A stretch of 51,200 bases of DNA, from NCBI RefSeq assembly GCF_001428685.1, contig NZ_LMIK01000004.1:453392-504591 (forward strand), in the 5' to 3' direction. The notes below the pieces were generated by a model that saw only the letters and a list, made by a program, of their open reading frames with translations, had not been told where the DNA came from and ran no database searches. Below are positions 18,391 to 26,054 of this stretch, in pieces (the first letter of the stretch is position 1; each line of letters starts with the position of its first letter). A program made the translations under genes and the position numbers. This DNA comes from Lysobacter sp. Root76. Its GTDB lineage: Bacteria > Pseudomonadota > Gammaproteobacteria > Xanthomonadales > Xanthomonadaceae.

Positions 18391-18420
18391 TTGCACCTTC
18401 CGCGGCCCCACCGCTATAAT
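18391..18420 (+). promoter_or_regulatory. Near-consensus sigma-70 promoter of rpsU
   Basis: TTGCAC (18391-18396) and TATAAT (18415-18420) are separated by 18 bp and lie 51 bp before the rpsU start codon. The -10 is a perfect consensus, which is rare in DNA this GC-rich. It would drive rpsU and probably yqeY-dnaG. Confidence 0.75.
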
Positions 18421-18470
18421 GCACGGCTCGCCCGGTCTGTACGGGCCGGTCCCCGAATCCGAGATCACGT

Positions 18471-18686
18471 ATGCCCAGCGTCAAAGTCCGCGAAAACGAG
18501 CCTTTTGAGTTTGCCCTGCGCCGCTTCAAGCGCACCTGCGAGAAGGCCGGTGTTCTGGCCGAAACCCGCAAGCGCGAGTTCTACGAGAAGCCCACCCAGG
18601 AGCGTAAGCGCAAGGCCGCTGCTGCGGTGAAGCGTCAGGCGCGCCGCGCCTCGCGCGACGTCACCAAGCGCCAGCGCTTGTACTGA
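18471..18686 (+). CDS. rpsU: 30S ribosomal protein S21
   Basis: The 71-residue, very basic protein (starting [20 protein letters not shown] and ending KRQRLY) is the small-subunit protein S21, which helps initiation by supporting base pairing of 16S rRNA with the message. The family motif is RENEPFE-ALRRFKR-CEKAG. Length equals the E. coli protein (71). It follows a strong promoter and precedes a terminator-like hairpin at 18744-18776, which may attenuate transcription into yqeY-dnaG so that S21 is made in excess. Confidence 0.98.
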   Translation: MPSVKVRENEPFEFALRRFKRTCEKAGVLAETRKREFYEKPTQERKRKAAAAVKRQARRASRDVTKRQRLY

Positions 18687-18743
18687 TCGCGCATCCCGCG
18701 CAGCCCCACCGTTCGCGGGCGGGGCCGGCGAGGGATGACCAAC

Positions 18744-18776
18744 GAGCCGGCTGCGCCCTGCGCCGCCGGCTTTTTG
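18744..18776 (+). terminator. Terminator or attenuator between rpsU and yqeY
   Basis: GAGCCGGC (18744-18751) and GCCGGC (18765-18770) form a 6-bp GC stem with a loop of 13, followed by five T. Position inside the rpsU-yqeY-dnaG unit suggests partial termination, as described for the E. coli macromolecular-synthesis operon. Confidence 0.65.
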
Positions 18777-18845
18777 CGTTTCGGCCGCCCCCCGGCCGTC
18801 GCCCCCCCCCTTTCCCACCTTCCGGCACCACTTCAGGAGCGCGCC

Positions 18846-19292
18846 ATGAGCCTCAAGCTACGACTCACCGACGACATGAAGGCCGCGATGAAGAGCGGCG
18901 ACAAGCACAGCCTGGGCGTGATCCGCCTGATCAACGCCGCGATCAAGCAAAAGGAAGTCGACGAGCGCATCGAACTCGACGACGCCGCCGTGATCGCGGT
19001 GCTCGACAAGATGGTCAAGCAGCGCCGCGACTCGGTCAGCCAGTACGAGGCCGCCGCGCGCGAGGACCTGGCCGCGATCGAGCGCGAGGAAATCCTGGTG
19101 ATCGAGCGTTACGTCCCGGCCAAGCTCGGCGAAGCCGAGATCCTGGCCGCGATCGACGCCGCCATCGCCGAAACCGGCGCCGCTTGCCCGGCCGACATGG
19201 GCAAGCTGATGGGCCCGCTCAAGGCCAAGCTCGCCGGCAAGGCCGACATGGGCCAGGTGTCGGTGCTGGTGAAGCAGCGCCTGGCCGGCTGA
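18846..19292 (+). CDS. GatB/YqeY domain protein
   Basis: The 148-residue protein consists of the YqeY domain, the tRNA-interacting domain related to the C-terminus of GatB. It starts MSLKLRLTDDMKAAMKSGDK and contains LGVIRLINAAIKQKEVDER and MGKLMGPLKAKLAGKADMG near the C-terminus, typical of the stand-alone family. CAGGAG lies 7 nt before the ATG. It is usually found between rpsU and dnaG, as here, and may contribute to amino-acylated tRNA handling, although its exact function is not established. Confidence 0.93.
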   Translation: MSLKLRLTDDMKAAMKSGDKHSLGVIRLINAAIKQKEVDERIELDDAAVIAVLDKMVKQRRDSVSQYEAAAREDLAAIEREEILVIERYVPAKLGEAEILAAIDAAIAETGAACPADMGKLMGPLKAKLAGKADMGQVSVLVKQRLAG

Positions 19293-19443
19293 GCCGCCCT
19301 CGCAAGACCTGACGAAGCCGGGCATGCCCCGGCTTCGTCGTTTCCGCCGCGGGGCTTTCCGCCCGACCGCCGGGACTTGCCGCGCATGGCATCCTAGGAC
19401 TTGGCCCTCACGAGCACGACGCCCCCCTTCGGGCACCCGACGC

Positions 19444-21219
19444 ATGGCCCGCATCCCCGACGCCTTCATCGACGACCTCCTCGCCCGCTCCGACATCGTC
19501 GAGCTGATCGGCGCGCGCGTGCCGTTGAAGCGTCAGGGCAAGGAATACTCGGCGCGTTGTCCGTTCCACGACGAGCGCTCGCCCTCGTTCACGGTCTCGC
19601 CGACCAAGCAGTTCTATCACTGCTTCGGCTGCGGCGCGCACGGCACCGCGATCAGCTTCCTGATGAACTACGACCGCCTCGAGTTTCTCGATGCGGTCGA
19701 AGAACTGGCCAAGCGCATCGGCGTCGAAGTCCCGCGCGACACCCGCCAGCGCAACGAGGACTCCGACAGCAGCGATCTGTACGCCGCGGTCGAGGCCGCG
19801 TCCAAGTTCTTCCAGAAACAGTACGGCCTCAGCGGCAAGGCCCAGGGTTACCTCGACAGCCGCGGCGTCAGCGCCGACATCCGCGAACGCTTCGCGATCG
19901 GCTACGCGCCCGACGGCTTCAACGCCCTGCGCGACGCGCTGGGCACCGACGAGCGCCGGATGAAGCTGCTGGAGCGCGCCGGCCTGTTCTCCAAGAACGA
20001 CAGCGGCCGCGTCTACGACAAGTTCCGCGACCGGGTGATGTTCCCGATCCTCGACCGTCGCGGCCGCGCCATCGCCTTCGGCGGCCGCGTGCTCGACAAG
20101 GAGGACGGGCCCAAGTACCTCAACTCGCCCGAGACCCAGCTGTTCCACAAGGGCCGCGAACTCTACGGCCTGTGGCAGGTGCGCCAGGCCCACAACAAGA
20201 TCCCGCGCCTGATCGTGGTCGAGGGCTACATGGACGTGGTCGCGCTGTTCCAGCACGGCGTCGACACCGCGGTCGCCACGCTCGGCACCGCGACCACGCC
20301 CGACCACGCCGAACTGCTGTTCCGCAACGCCGCCGACGTTTACTTCTGTTTCGACGGCGACCGCGCCGGCCGCGGCGCGGCCTGGAAAGCGGTCGAATCG
20401 GTGCTGCCGCGCATGAAGGACGGCCGCCAGGCCTTCTTCCTGTTCCTGCCCGAAGGCGAGGATCCGGATTCGATCGTGCGCAAGGAAGGCGCGGAGGGTT
20501 TCGACGCGCGCCTGCGCGAGGCCGTGCCGCTGTCGCAGTTCCTGTTCGACTCGCTCGCCGCCGACGTCAACCTCGGCACCCTGGAAGGCAAGGGTCGCCT
20601 GGCCGAACGCGCCAAGCCGCTGCTGGCGCAGATTCCCGATGGCGCCTTCGGCGACCTGATGCGGCAGCGCCTGACCGAACTCACCGGCGTCGGCGCGCGC
20701 GCCAGCACGCCCGACACCCACGTGCCCGCGCAGCGCGCACGCGCGGGCGCCAGCGCGCCGACGCAGAAGCGCTCGCTGGTGCGCGCGGCGATCGAACTGC
20801 TGCTGCAGCAACCGGCGCTGGCCTTGGAACTTCGCCCGCCCTACCGCTTCGCCGCGCTGCGCCAGAACGGCATCGAGCTGCTGACCGAGATCGTGGAACT
20901 GGTGGTGTCGCGTCCCGACATCAACACCGGCGCCCTGATCGAGCACTTCGCCGAGCGCGAGGAAGCCAAGGCGCTGCAGAAGCTCGCCGCGGGCAGCTTC
21001 GTCGGCGACGAACAGATCATCACCCGCTACTTCCTCGGCACCATGAGCCAGCTCGAACTGCAGGCGGTGGAACAACGCCAGGCCGAGATCGCCGACAAGC
21101 TGCGCGAACTCGGCCCTTCGTCGCTGGGCGCCGAAGAGCGCGCCGAGATCGCGCGCCTGCTGCAGGACGCGCGCGCGCTGCGTTCGCAGATCGCCGGCTA
21201 CTCCGGTCCGGCGCTCTAA
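19444..21219 (+). CDS. dnaG: DNA primase
   Basis: The 591-residue primase synthesises RNA primers for replication. It has an N-terminal CHC2 zinc finger (Cys39, His42, Cys60, Cys63 within CPFHDERSPSFTV and YHCFGCGAHG), the RNA-polymerase core with FRDRVMFPILDRRGR, a TOPRIM domain (VVEGYMDVVAL near 258-268 and CFDGDRAGRGA) and a C-terminal DnaB-binding helical domain ending LRSQIAGYSG. The ATG at 19444 gives the canonical MARIPDAFIDDLL start. Unlike many relatives, no rpoD follows; the next genes face the opposite way. Confidence 0.97.
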   Translation: MARIPDAFIDDLLARSDIVELIGARVPLKRQGKEYSARCPFHDERSPSFTVSPTKQFYHCFGCGAHGTAISFLMNYDRLEFLDAVEELAKRIGVEVPRDTRQRNEDSDSSDLYAAVEAASKFFQKQYGLSGKAQGYLDSRGVSADIRERFAIGYAPDGFNALRDALGTDERRMKLLERAGLFSKNDSGRVYDKFRDRVMFPILDRRGRAIAFGGRVLDKEDGPKYLNSPETQLFHKGRELYGLWQVRQAHNKIPRLIVVEGYMDVVALFQHGVDTAVATLGTATTPDHAELLFRNAADVYFCFDGDRAGRGAAWKAVESVLPRMKDGRQAFFLFLPEGEDPDSIVRKEGAEGFDARLREAVPLSQFLFDSLAADVNLGTLEGKGRLAERAKPLLAQIPDGAFGDLMRQRLTELTGVGARASTPDTHVPAQRARAGASAPTQKRSLVRAAIELLLQQPALALELRPPYRFAALRQNGIELLTEIVELVVSRPDINTGALIEHFAEREEAKALQKLAAGSFVGDEQIITRYFLGTMSQLELQAVEQRQAEIADKLRELGPSSLGAEERAEIARLLQDARALRSQIAGYSGPAL

Positions 21220-21238
21220 CGGCATCCGAGTTCGCGCC

Positions 21239-21272
21239 GAGTGCGGTTTGCCTTCGGCTTACCGCAGCCTAT
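21239..21272. repeat. Diverged REP-like hairpin after dnaG
   Basis: GAGTGCGGTTTGCC, TTC, GGCTTACCGCA is a hairpin related to the unit at 7391-7423. It fills most of the 63-bp gap between the convergent dnaG and M19-like genes and could serve as a bidirectional transcription stop. Confidence 0.5.
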
Positions 21273-21282
21273 CGGCGCGCAC

Positions 21283-22407
21283 TCAACCCCAGACTTCGCT
21301 CATCACCCGCTTGAAGTTTCCGCCCAGGATCTTGCCGATGCGCGCATCGGAATGCCCGCGCGCCGACAGCATCGCCGCCAGGGTCTCGAAACGGCGCGGA
21401 TGGTTGAGGTCGGGCAGGAGCAGGTAGACGTCGTCGGCCTCGCCCGGCGCCGAAATGCCCAGCGCCCGGCGCTCGGCGATGAACTTGCGGTGATCGCGCT
21501 TGTACTCCGGCGTCAGCCTGGTCGCCGCCACCGTACCGTCGCTGCCCAGGCCCACGTGGTCCTCGCCGCAGATCTTGACCGCGTGCTCGAGGTGCGCGAT
21601 CAGATCGGCCGCCATCGGCTGGCCTTTCATGCGCAGGAACGGCATCAGGTAGATCCCGACCACGCCGCCGCGTTCGGCGACCGCACGCAATTCGGCATCG
21701 GTCTTGTTGCGCGGCAGGTCGGCGAGCGCGGCGCAGCCGGTGTGGCTGATCACCGCCGGCGACTTCGACGCCGCGATGCCTTCCAGCGCGGTGCGGCGGC
21801 CGCTGTGGGCCAGATCGACGACGATCTTCTTCTCGTTCAGGGCCTCGACCAGCTTGTGGCCGAACTTGCTCAGCCCCGCGTCGCCTGGCTCCAGGCAACC
21901 GTCGCCGACCAGGTTGCGCAGGTTGTAGGTGAGCTGCACCACGCGCACGCCGCTGCGATGGAACACGGTGATGCGGTCCAGGTCCTCGCCGATCGGCGTG
22001 GTGTCCTGGAAGCCGTAGATCAAGGCGGTCTTGCGTTCGCTCTGCGCGTGCTGCAGATCGGCGCCGGTGCGCGCCAGCAGCAGTTGCTCGGGATGGCGGG
22101 CGATCTCGTCGTCCCAGGAAGCGATCTGCGCGATCGTCTCCTCGAACGCGTCCTTGTAATGCCCGACCGGCGCGACCGTGACCTGCAATGCGCTCAGCCC
22201 GGACTCGCGCAGGTCGCCCAGTTCCGGCGCGCTCAGCGGCGCGTCGCCTTGGTGGTCCTGACGGCCGATGGTGCCGCAGGCATCCAGCACGAAGGCATCG
22301 GCGTAGGGCGCCCAGCGCGGCGGCGGCGCGAACGCCTGCGCGTTGCGGGCCAAGCCGGCGAGCGCGAGGCTGCCCGCGCCGATCAGAAAACCGCGACGGT
22401 CGATCAT
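21283..22407 (-). CDS. Tat-exported M19 (membrane dipeptidase)-like protein, copy A
   Basis: The 374-residue protein resembles the M19 renal-dipeptidase family (zinc enzymes cleaving dipeptides, often with D-residues). A twin-arginine signal (MIDRRGFLIGAGSLALAGLA) directs folded export. Family regions retained are NLVGDGCLEPGDAGLSKFGH, VVDLAHSGRRT, ISHTGCAAL and HVGLGSDG. The HxD metal pair expected after the first strand reads DACGT, and the glutamate bridge motif (GIEGG in classical enzymes) reads GFQDT, so three of five usual ligands are absent. Its ATG overlaps the stop of copy B (ATGA), implying co-translation. Classical dipeptidase activity is doubtful; a mono-metal hydrolase or a pseudoenzyme is possible. 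Confidence 0.85.
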   Translation of the reverse strand: MIDRRGFLIGAGSLALAGLARNAQAFAPPPRWAPYADAFVLDACGTIGRQDHQGDAPLSAPELGDLRESGLSALQVTVAPVGHYKDAFEETIAQIASWDDEIARHPEQLLLARTGADLQHAQSERKTALIYGFQDTTPIGEDLDRITVFHRSGVRVVQLTYNLRNLVGDGCLEPGDAGLSKFGHKLVEALNEKKIVVDLAHSGRRTALEGIAASKSPAVISHTGCAALADLPRNKTDAELRAVAERGGVVGIYLMPFLRMKGQPMAADLIAHLEHAVKICGEDHVGLGSDGTVAATRLTPEYKRDHRKFIAERRALGISAPGEADDVYLLLPDLNHPRRFETLAAMLSARGHSDARIGKILGGNFKRVMSEVWG

Positions 22408-23540
22408 CCCCACACCTCGGTCATGACACGGGCGAAGTTGCCTCCCAGGATCTTAGCGATACGCGCATCCGGATGGCCGCGTGCCGAAAGTAATCCGGCC
22501 AGGGTTTCGAAGCGGTCGGCGGTGTTGAGGTCGGGCGCGAACAGCAGCAGGGTGGGGTCGCGGCCCTTTTCGAAGATGCCGTCCCCGATCATGCCTTTGA
22601 CCATCTCGGTGTTTTCCTTGACGTACTCGGGCGTGACGTCTACCGCCGACACGTTGATATCGGTGCCGATGCCGACATGGTCCTCGCCGCAGACCTTGAT
22701 CGCGTACTCGATATGCCGGATCACGTCGGCCGAGGTCTGCTGACCCTGCTCGCGCAGGTAGGGCCAGAAGATGATGCCGGCGACGCCGCCCCGGTCCGCC
22801 AGCAGCTTGAGCTCGGCGTCGTGGACCATGCGCGGCACGTCGGACAGCGCGCGGCAGCCGGTGTGTCCGATCAGCACCGGCGCCTTCGAAGCCAGGATGC
22901 CCTCGCGGATGGTGCGCTGCGCACCGTGAGCGAGGTCGACCACCATCTTCTCGGCGTTGAGCCGCTCGACCACCTGATGGCCGAAGTTGCTCAAGCCGGC
23001 GTTGCCCGGCTCCATGCAGCCATCGCCGACCAGATTCCGGCGGTTGTGGGTGAGCTGTAGCACGCGCAGACCCTGCTCGCGGAACTGCGCGATGCGCTCG
23101 ACGTCTTCGCCCAAGGGCTCGGCGCCCTGGAAGGTGAAGATGATGCCGACCCTGTTCTCGCGCTCGGCCTGCTTGAGGTCGGCGCCGTTGCGTACCAGCA
23201 ACAGCACGTCGGCGTGGCGCGCGATCGTCGCCTTGCAGTCTTCGACGCGCTGCTTGGCCTCGGCATAGGCCTGGTCGGTGTACCAGAACCGTCCCTGCGG
23301 CGCGAGACTGGCCATGATCCCGCTGAGCCCGCACTCGCGCAGCTGCTGCAGCGCCTTGGGAACGTCGGAGTCGCCTTCCTTGAGATAGAACAGCTCCGAG
23401 CCGCTGAGGGCGTCGATCGCGAGCGTGTCGCGGTATCGCGGCCAGCGCGCCGGCGCGGCGGCGGCGGCGAACGTGGGCCCGGTGGCTGCGGCCAGCGCGG
23501 TCAGCCCGGCCGCACCGAGGAATTCGCGTCGATCGATCAT
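22404..23540 (-). CDS. Tat-exported M19 (membrane dipeptidase)-like protein, copy B
   Basis: The 378-residue paralogue of the following gene has its own twin-arginine signal (MIDRREFLGAAGLTALAAAT). Shared M19 regions are NLVGDGCMEPGNAGLSNFGH, VVDLAHGAQRT, IGHTGCRAL and HVGIGTDINVS. The HxD position reads DALSG and the glutamate position reads TFQGA, so the same three ligands are missing as in copy A while the two histidines (DLAH, GHTG) persist. The shared loss shows that it predates the duplication. The pair is most simply explained by tandem duplication followed by divergence. Substrate unknown. Confidence 0.85.
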   Translation of the reverse strand: MIDRREFLGAAGLTALAAATGPTFAAAAAPARWPRYRDTLAIDALSGSELFYLKEGDSDVPKALQQLRECGLSGIMASLAPQGRFWYTDQAYAEAKQRVEDCKATIARHADVLLLVRNGADLKQAERENRVGIIFTFQGAEPLGEDVERIAQFREQGLRVLQLTHNRRNLVGDGCMEPGNAGLSNFGHQVVERLNAEKMVVDLAHGAQRTIREGILASKAPVLIGHTGCRALSDVPRMVHDAELKLLADRGGVAGIIFWPYLREQGQQTSADVIRHIEYAIKVCGEDHVGIGTDINVSAVDVTPEYVKENTEMVKGMIGDGIFEKGRDPTLLLFAPDLNTADRFETLAGLLSARGHPDARIAKILGGNFARVMTEVWG

Positions 23541-23656
23541 GCCTGCCCTCTCCCTGTGGACGTCGCGCCGACTCTAGCGCAGCCGTTGCGGCCCGGCCGA
23601 CCGTTTCGGCGCATGGCGGTATCGGCGCCTCGCGGGACGGCTCGCGGCGCCTGGCC

Positions 23657-24118
23657 TCACGCGGCCGCGATCGCCTCGATCTCCAGCAGCCAGGCGCTGT
23701 CGTAGATGCCGACCACGACCACCGTCAGCGCGGGCGGATGCGGCAAGCGACCCAGCAGCTCCTGGCGCACTTCGCGCGCGGCGTCGCGATCCTCACGGCG
23801 GGCCAGATAGACCGTGACCTTGACCAGATGTTCGTAGCCCAAGCCCGCGGCCTTCAGCTGCGCGCCGACGTTACGCCACGCCAAGCGGCACTGGTCGCGG
23901 AAACCCTCGGGCACCGCGCCTTCGGCATCGGCAGGCACCTGCCCGCTCACGAACAGCAGGCGCTGCGGCGCGCGCACTTCGGCGGCTTGCGCATAGGTGC
24001 CGTCGGCCGGCGCGTAGCTGCGGCGTCGGACCGTCGCAGGGGCCGGGGCTCCCGCCTTGGCGGCTACGAACGGCGCCCACAGGCCCAGGCCGGTGATGCA
24101 GAAATCTCGTCTGTCCAT
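23657..24118 (-). CDS. Tat-signal RidA/YjgF-like protein
   Basis: The 153-residue protein has a twin-arginine leader (MDRRDFCITGLGLWAPFVAA) followed by a RidA (YjgF/YER057c/UK114) domain: RLLFVSGQVPADAEG, LKAAGLGYEHLVKVTVYLA and the C-terminal LLEIEAIAA. RidA enzymes deaminate reactive imines/enamines and normally work in the cytosol. The catalytic arginine of RidA sits in a P-A-R-S/T motif, which here reads PPALTVV, so it is absent, while the terminal glutamate is kept. It is first in an apparent transcription unit with the two M19-like genes (116-bp gap to copy B). Probably a binding or distinct-activity homologue. Confidence 0.8.
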   Translation of the reverse strand: MDRRDFCITGLGLWAPFVAAKAGAPAPATVRRRSYAPADGTYAQAAEVRAPQRLLFVSGQVPADAEGAVPEGFRDQCRLAWRNVGAQLKAAGLGYEHLVKVTVYLARREDRDAAREVRQELLGRLPHPPALTVVVVGIYDSAWLLEIEAIAAA

Positions 24119-24146
24119 CGTCCAGGCTCCGTTCGGGTCACGGCGC

Positions 24147-24173
24147 ACTATAACCGTTAAAACTTGTTTTACC
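24147..24173 (-). promoter_or_regulatory. Promoter and palindromic operator-like site before the RidA-like gene
   Basis: On the minus strand TATAGT (24147-24152) is a good -10, and GTAAAACAAGTTTTAAC (24156-24172), an imperfect palindrome, covers the spacer. The site is unusually AT-rich and lies between the RidA-like gene and the divergent propeller gene at 24222, so one repressor could affect the trio. Function is inferred. Confidence 0.4.
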
Positions 24174-24221
24174 GGAATGACGGCGCTAGGCTGACGACGG
24201 CCCCATTCCAGGACCGCTCGG

Positions 24222-25106
24222 ATGCGCGCACGCTGGCTGATCCCCGTCCTTTCATTGCTGCCGTTGTCGGCTCTGTCCTGTCATGCGCAGGCGGCATCGC
24301 CGCAGCGCTGGACACCGACCGCGATCGCCAGCGATCAGTACGAGTCCTCGCCGACATTCACACCGGACGGTCGCGAGCTCTACTTCATGCGCAGCGACCG
24401 CAGCTTCGGCCGCTACCGCCTGTTGATGTCGCGCTGCGAGAACGGTGCCTGGAGCGCACCGGTGCCGCCGCCGTTCGCGGGACCCGCCGCGGCGCAGGAA
24501 GCCGACCCTTACGTCAGCGCCGATGGCCGGCGTTTGTACTACGTGTCTTCGCGTGGCGGCACGGACCCCGACGATCTCGACATCTGGCGGGTCGAACGCA
24601 GCGCCGATGGCCTCTGGTCGAAGCCCGAGCGCCTGCCCGCGCCCGTCAACTCGACGGCTTCCGAACTGCTGCCGCGCGAAGACGCGGACGGGACCTTGTA
24701 CTTCGGCTCTTCGCGCCCCGGCGGTCCGGGCCTGACCGACATCTACGTCGGCAGGCCGCGCAACGGCGGCGGCTGGGACGTGAGCCTGCTCGGGCCCCCG
24801 ATCAGCACCGCCGAACAGGAATACGAAGTGGAGATTTCGCGCGATGGCCGCCAGCTGATCCTGGTCGGACAGCGCGGCGACGGCCGCTCGCACCTGTATC
24901 GCTACCAGCGCGAAGGCGGACGCTGGGTCGCGAACGGACGCGTACCCGCGCGCGAAGACGTGTTCCAGGTCGGACCCTTGCTGTCGCCGCGCGGCGATCG
25001 GGTGTTGTTCGGCCAGGTCGCCAGCGAACGCGACTCCGGCGAGCTGTTTCTCGCCGACCTGCAGCCGCAGGTCGATGCGGACTGGCCGCCGCGCTGCGGA
25101 GAGTGA
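24222..25106 (+). CDS. Exported PD40/TolB-like beta-propeller protein
   Basis: The 294-residue protein has a signal peptide (ending near CHAQA) and repeated WD40-like (PD40) blades: SSPTFTPDGRELYFMRS, ADPYVSADGRRLYYVSS, ASELLPREDADGTLYFGSSR, YEVEISRDGRQLILVGQ and VGPLLSPRGDRVLFGQ. About five to six blades suggest a periplasmic propeller like the C-terminal domain of TolB. Binding partner and function are unknown. It is convergent with ctaB, whose stop is only 19 bp away, leaving little room for a terminator. Confidence 0.85.
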   Translation: MRARWLIPVLSLLPLSALSCHAQAASPQRWTPTAIASDQYESSPTFTPDGRELYFMRSDRSFGRYRLLMSRCENGAWSAPVPPPFAGPAAAQEADPYVSADGRRLYYVSSRGGTDPDDLDIWRVERSADGLWSKPERLPAPVNSTASELLPREDADGTLYFGSSRPGGPGLTDIYVGRPRNGGGWDVSLLGPPISTAEQEYEVEISRDGRQLILVGQRGDGRSHLYRYQREGGRWVANGRVPAREDVFQVGPLLSPRGDRVLFGQVASERDSGELFLADLQPQVDADWPPRCGE

Positions 25107-25125
25107 GCGCGGCGTCTTTCGCGCC

Positions 25126-26052
25126 TCAGAGCACCGGCTGCAGCTCGAACAGCGGCGCCGGCTGCATGAACGGCAGCAGCCAATGGTCGACCAGCAAGAA
25201 CGCGAACAGCGCCATCAGGTAGACGATGGAGTAGCTGAACACCTTCATCGCGTACAGCTCGTCCGGCGGGTTCATCAGCTTCCAGGCATAGCCCAGGAAC
25301 ACCGCGCCGAGCACCAGCGCGCCGCCGAGATAGAACAGGCCGCTCATGCCGGTCGCCCAGGGCAGCACGGTCACCGCCACCAACAGCACGGTGTAGAACA
25401 GGATCTGCCAGCGCGTGTACTGCACGCCGTGGGTGACCGGCAGCATCGGCACCATCGCGCGCGCGTAGTCCTCGCGGCGGAAGATCGCCAGGGCCCAGAA
25501 GTGCGGCGGGGTCCAGACGAAGATGATCAGCACCAGCAGCAGCGCGTGCGGATCGAGGGTGCCGGTGATCGAAGCCCAGCCCAGCGCCGGCGGCGCCGCG
25601 CCGGCGATGCCGCCGATCACGATGTTCTGCGGCGTCGCCCGCTTGAGGAAGACGGTGTAGACCACCGCGTAACCGATCAGCGAGGCGAAGGTGAGGATCG
25701 CGGTCAGCGGGTTCACCCACAGCAGCAGGACCGCCATCGACAGCGCGGCCAGGATCAGCGCGAACACCAGCGCCTGGGCCGGCGTGATCTGCCCGGCGAC
25801 GATCGGCCGCCACGAGGTGCGCGCCATCTTGGCGTCGATGCGCGAGTCCAGCAGCTGGTTGATCGCCGCGGCGCTGGACGCGGCCAGCCAGATGCCGAGG
25901 AAACCGAGCAAACCGCGCAGGGTCTCCTCGCCGGTGGGCACGCCGTCGACGGCGAGCAGCATGCCGACCAGGGCGGTGAACACGATCAGGGCGACCACGC
26001 GCGGCTTGGTCAGGTCCCAGTATTGGCGCAGGCTGGCGCGGGCGGCGGCCAT
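25126..26052 (-). CDS. ctaB: Protohaem IX farnesyltransferase (haem O synthase)
   Basis: The 308-residue membrane enzyme attaches farnesyl diphosphate to haem B to give haem O. UbiA-family features are present: the first aspartate-rich region [19 protein letters not shown], the loop [37 protein letters not shown] with the second acidic motif, and about nine membrane segments. It ends the cytochrome oxidase block and lies 2 bp downstream of ctaA, whose product performs the next step, haem O to haem A. Start ATG gives [18 protein letters not shown], standard for the family. Confidence 0.96.
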   Translation of the reverse strand: MAAARASLRQYWDLTKPRVVALIVFTALVGMLLAVDGVPTGEETLRGLLGFLGIWLAASSAAAINQLLDSRIDAKMARTSWRPIVAGQITPAQALVFALILAALSMAVLLLWVNPLTAILTFASLIGYAVVYTVFLKRATPQNIVIGGIAGAAPPALGWASITGTLDPHALLLVLIIFVWTPPHFWALAIFRREDYARAMVPMLPVTHGVQYTRWQILFYTVLLVAVTVLPWATGMSGLFYLGGALVLGAVFLGYAWKLMNPPDELYAMKVFSYSIVYLMALFAFLLVDHWLLPFMQPAPLFELQPVL

Positions 26053-26054
26053 GC

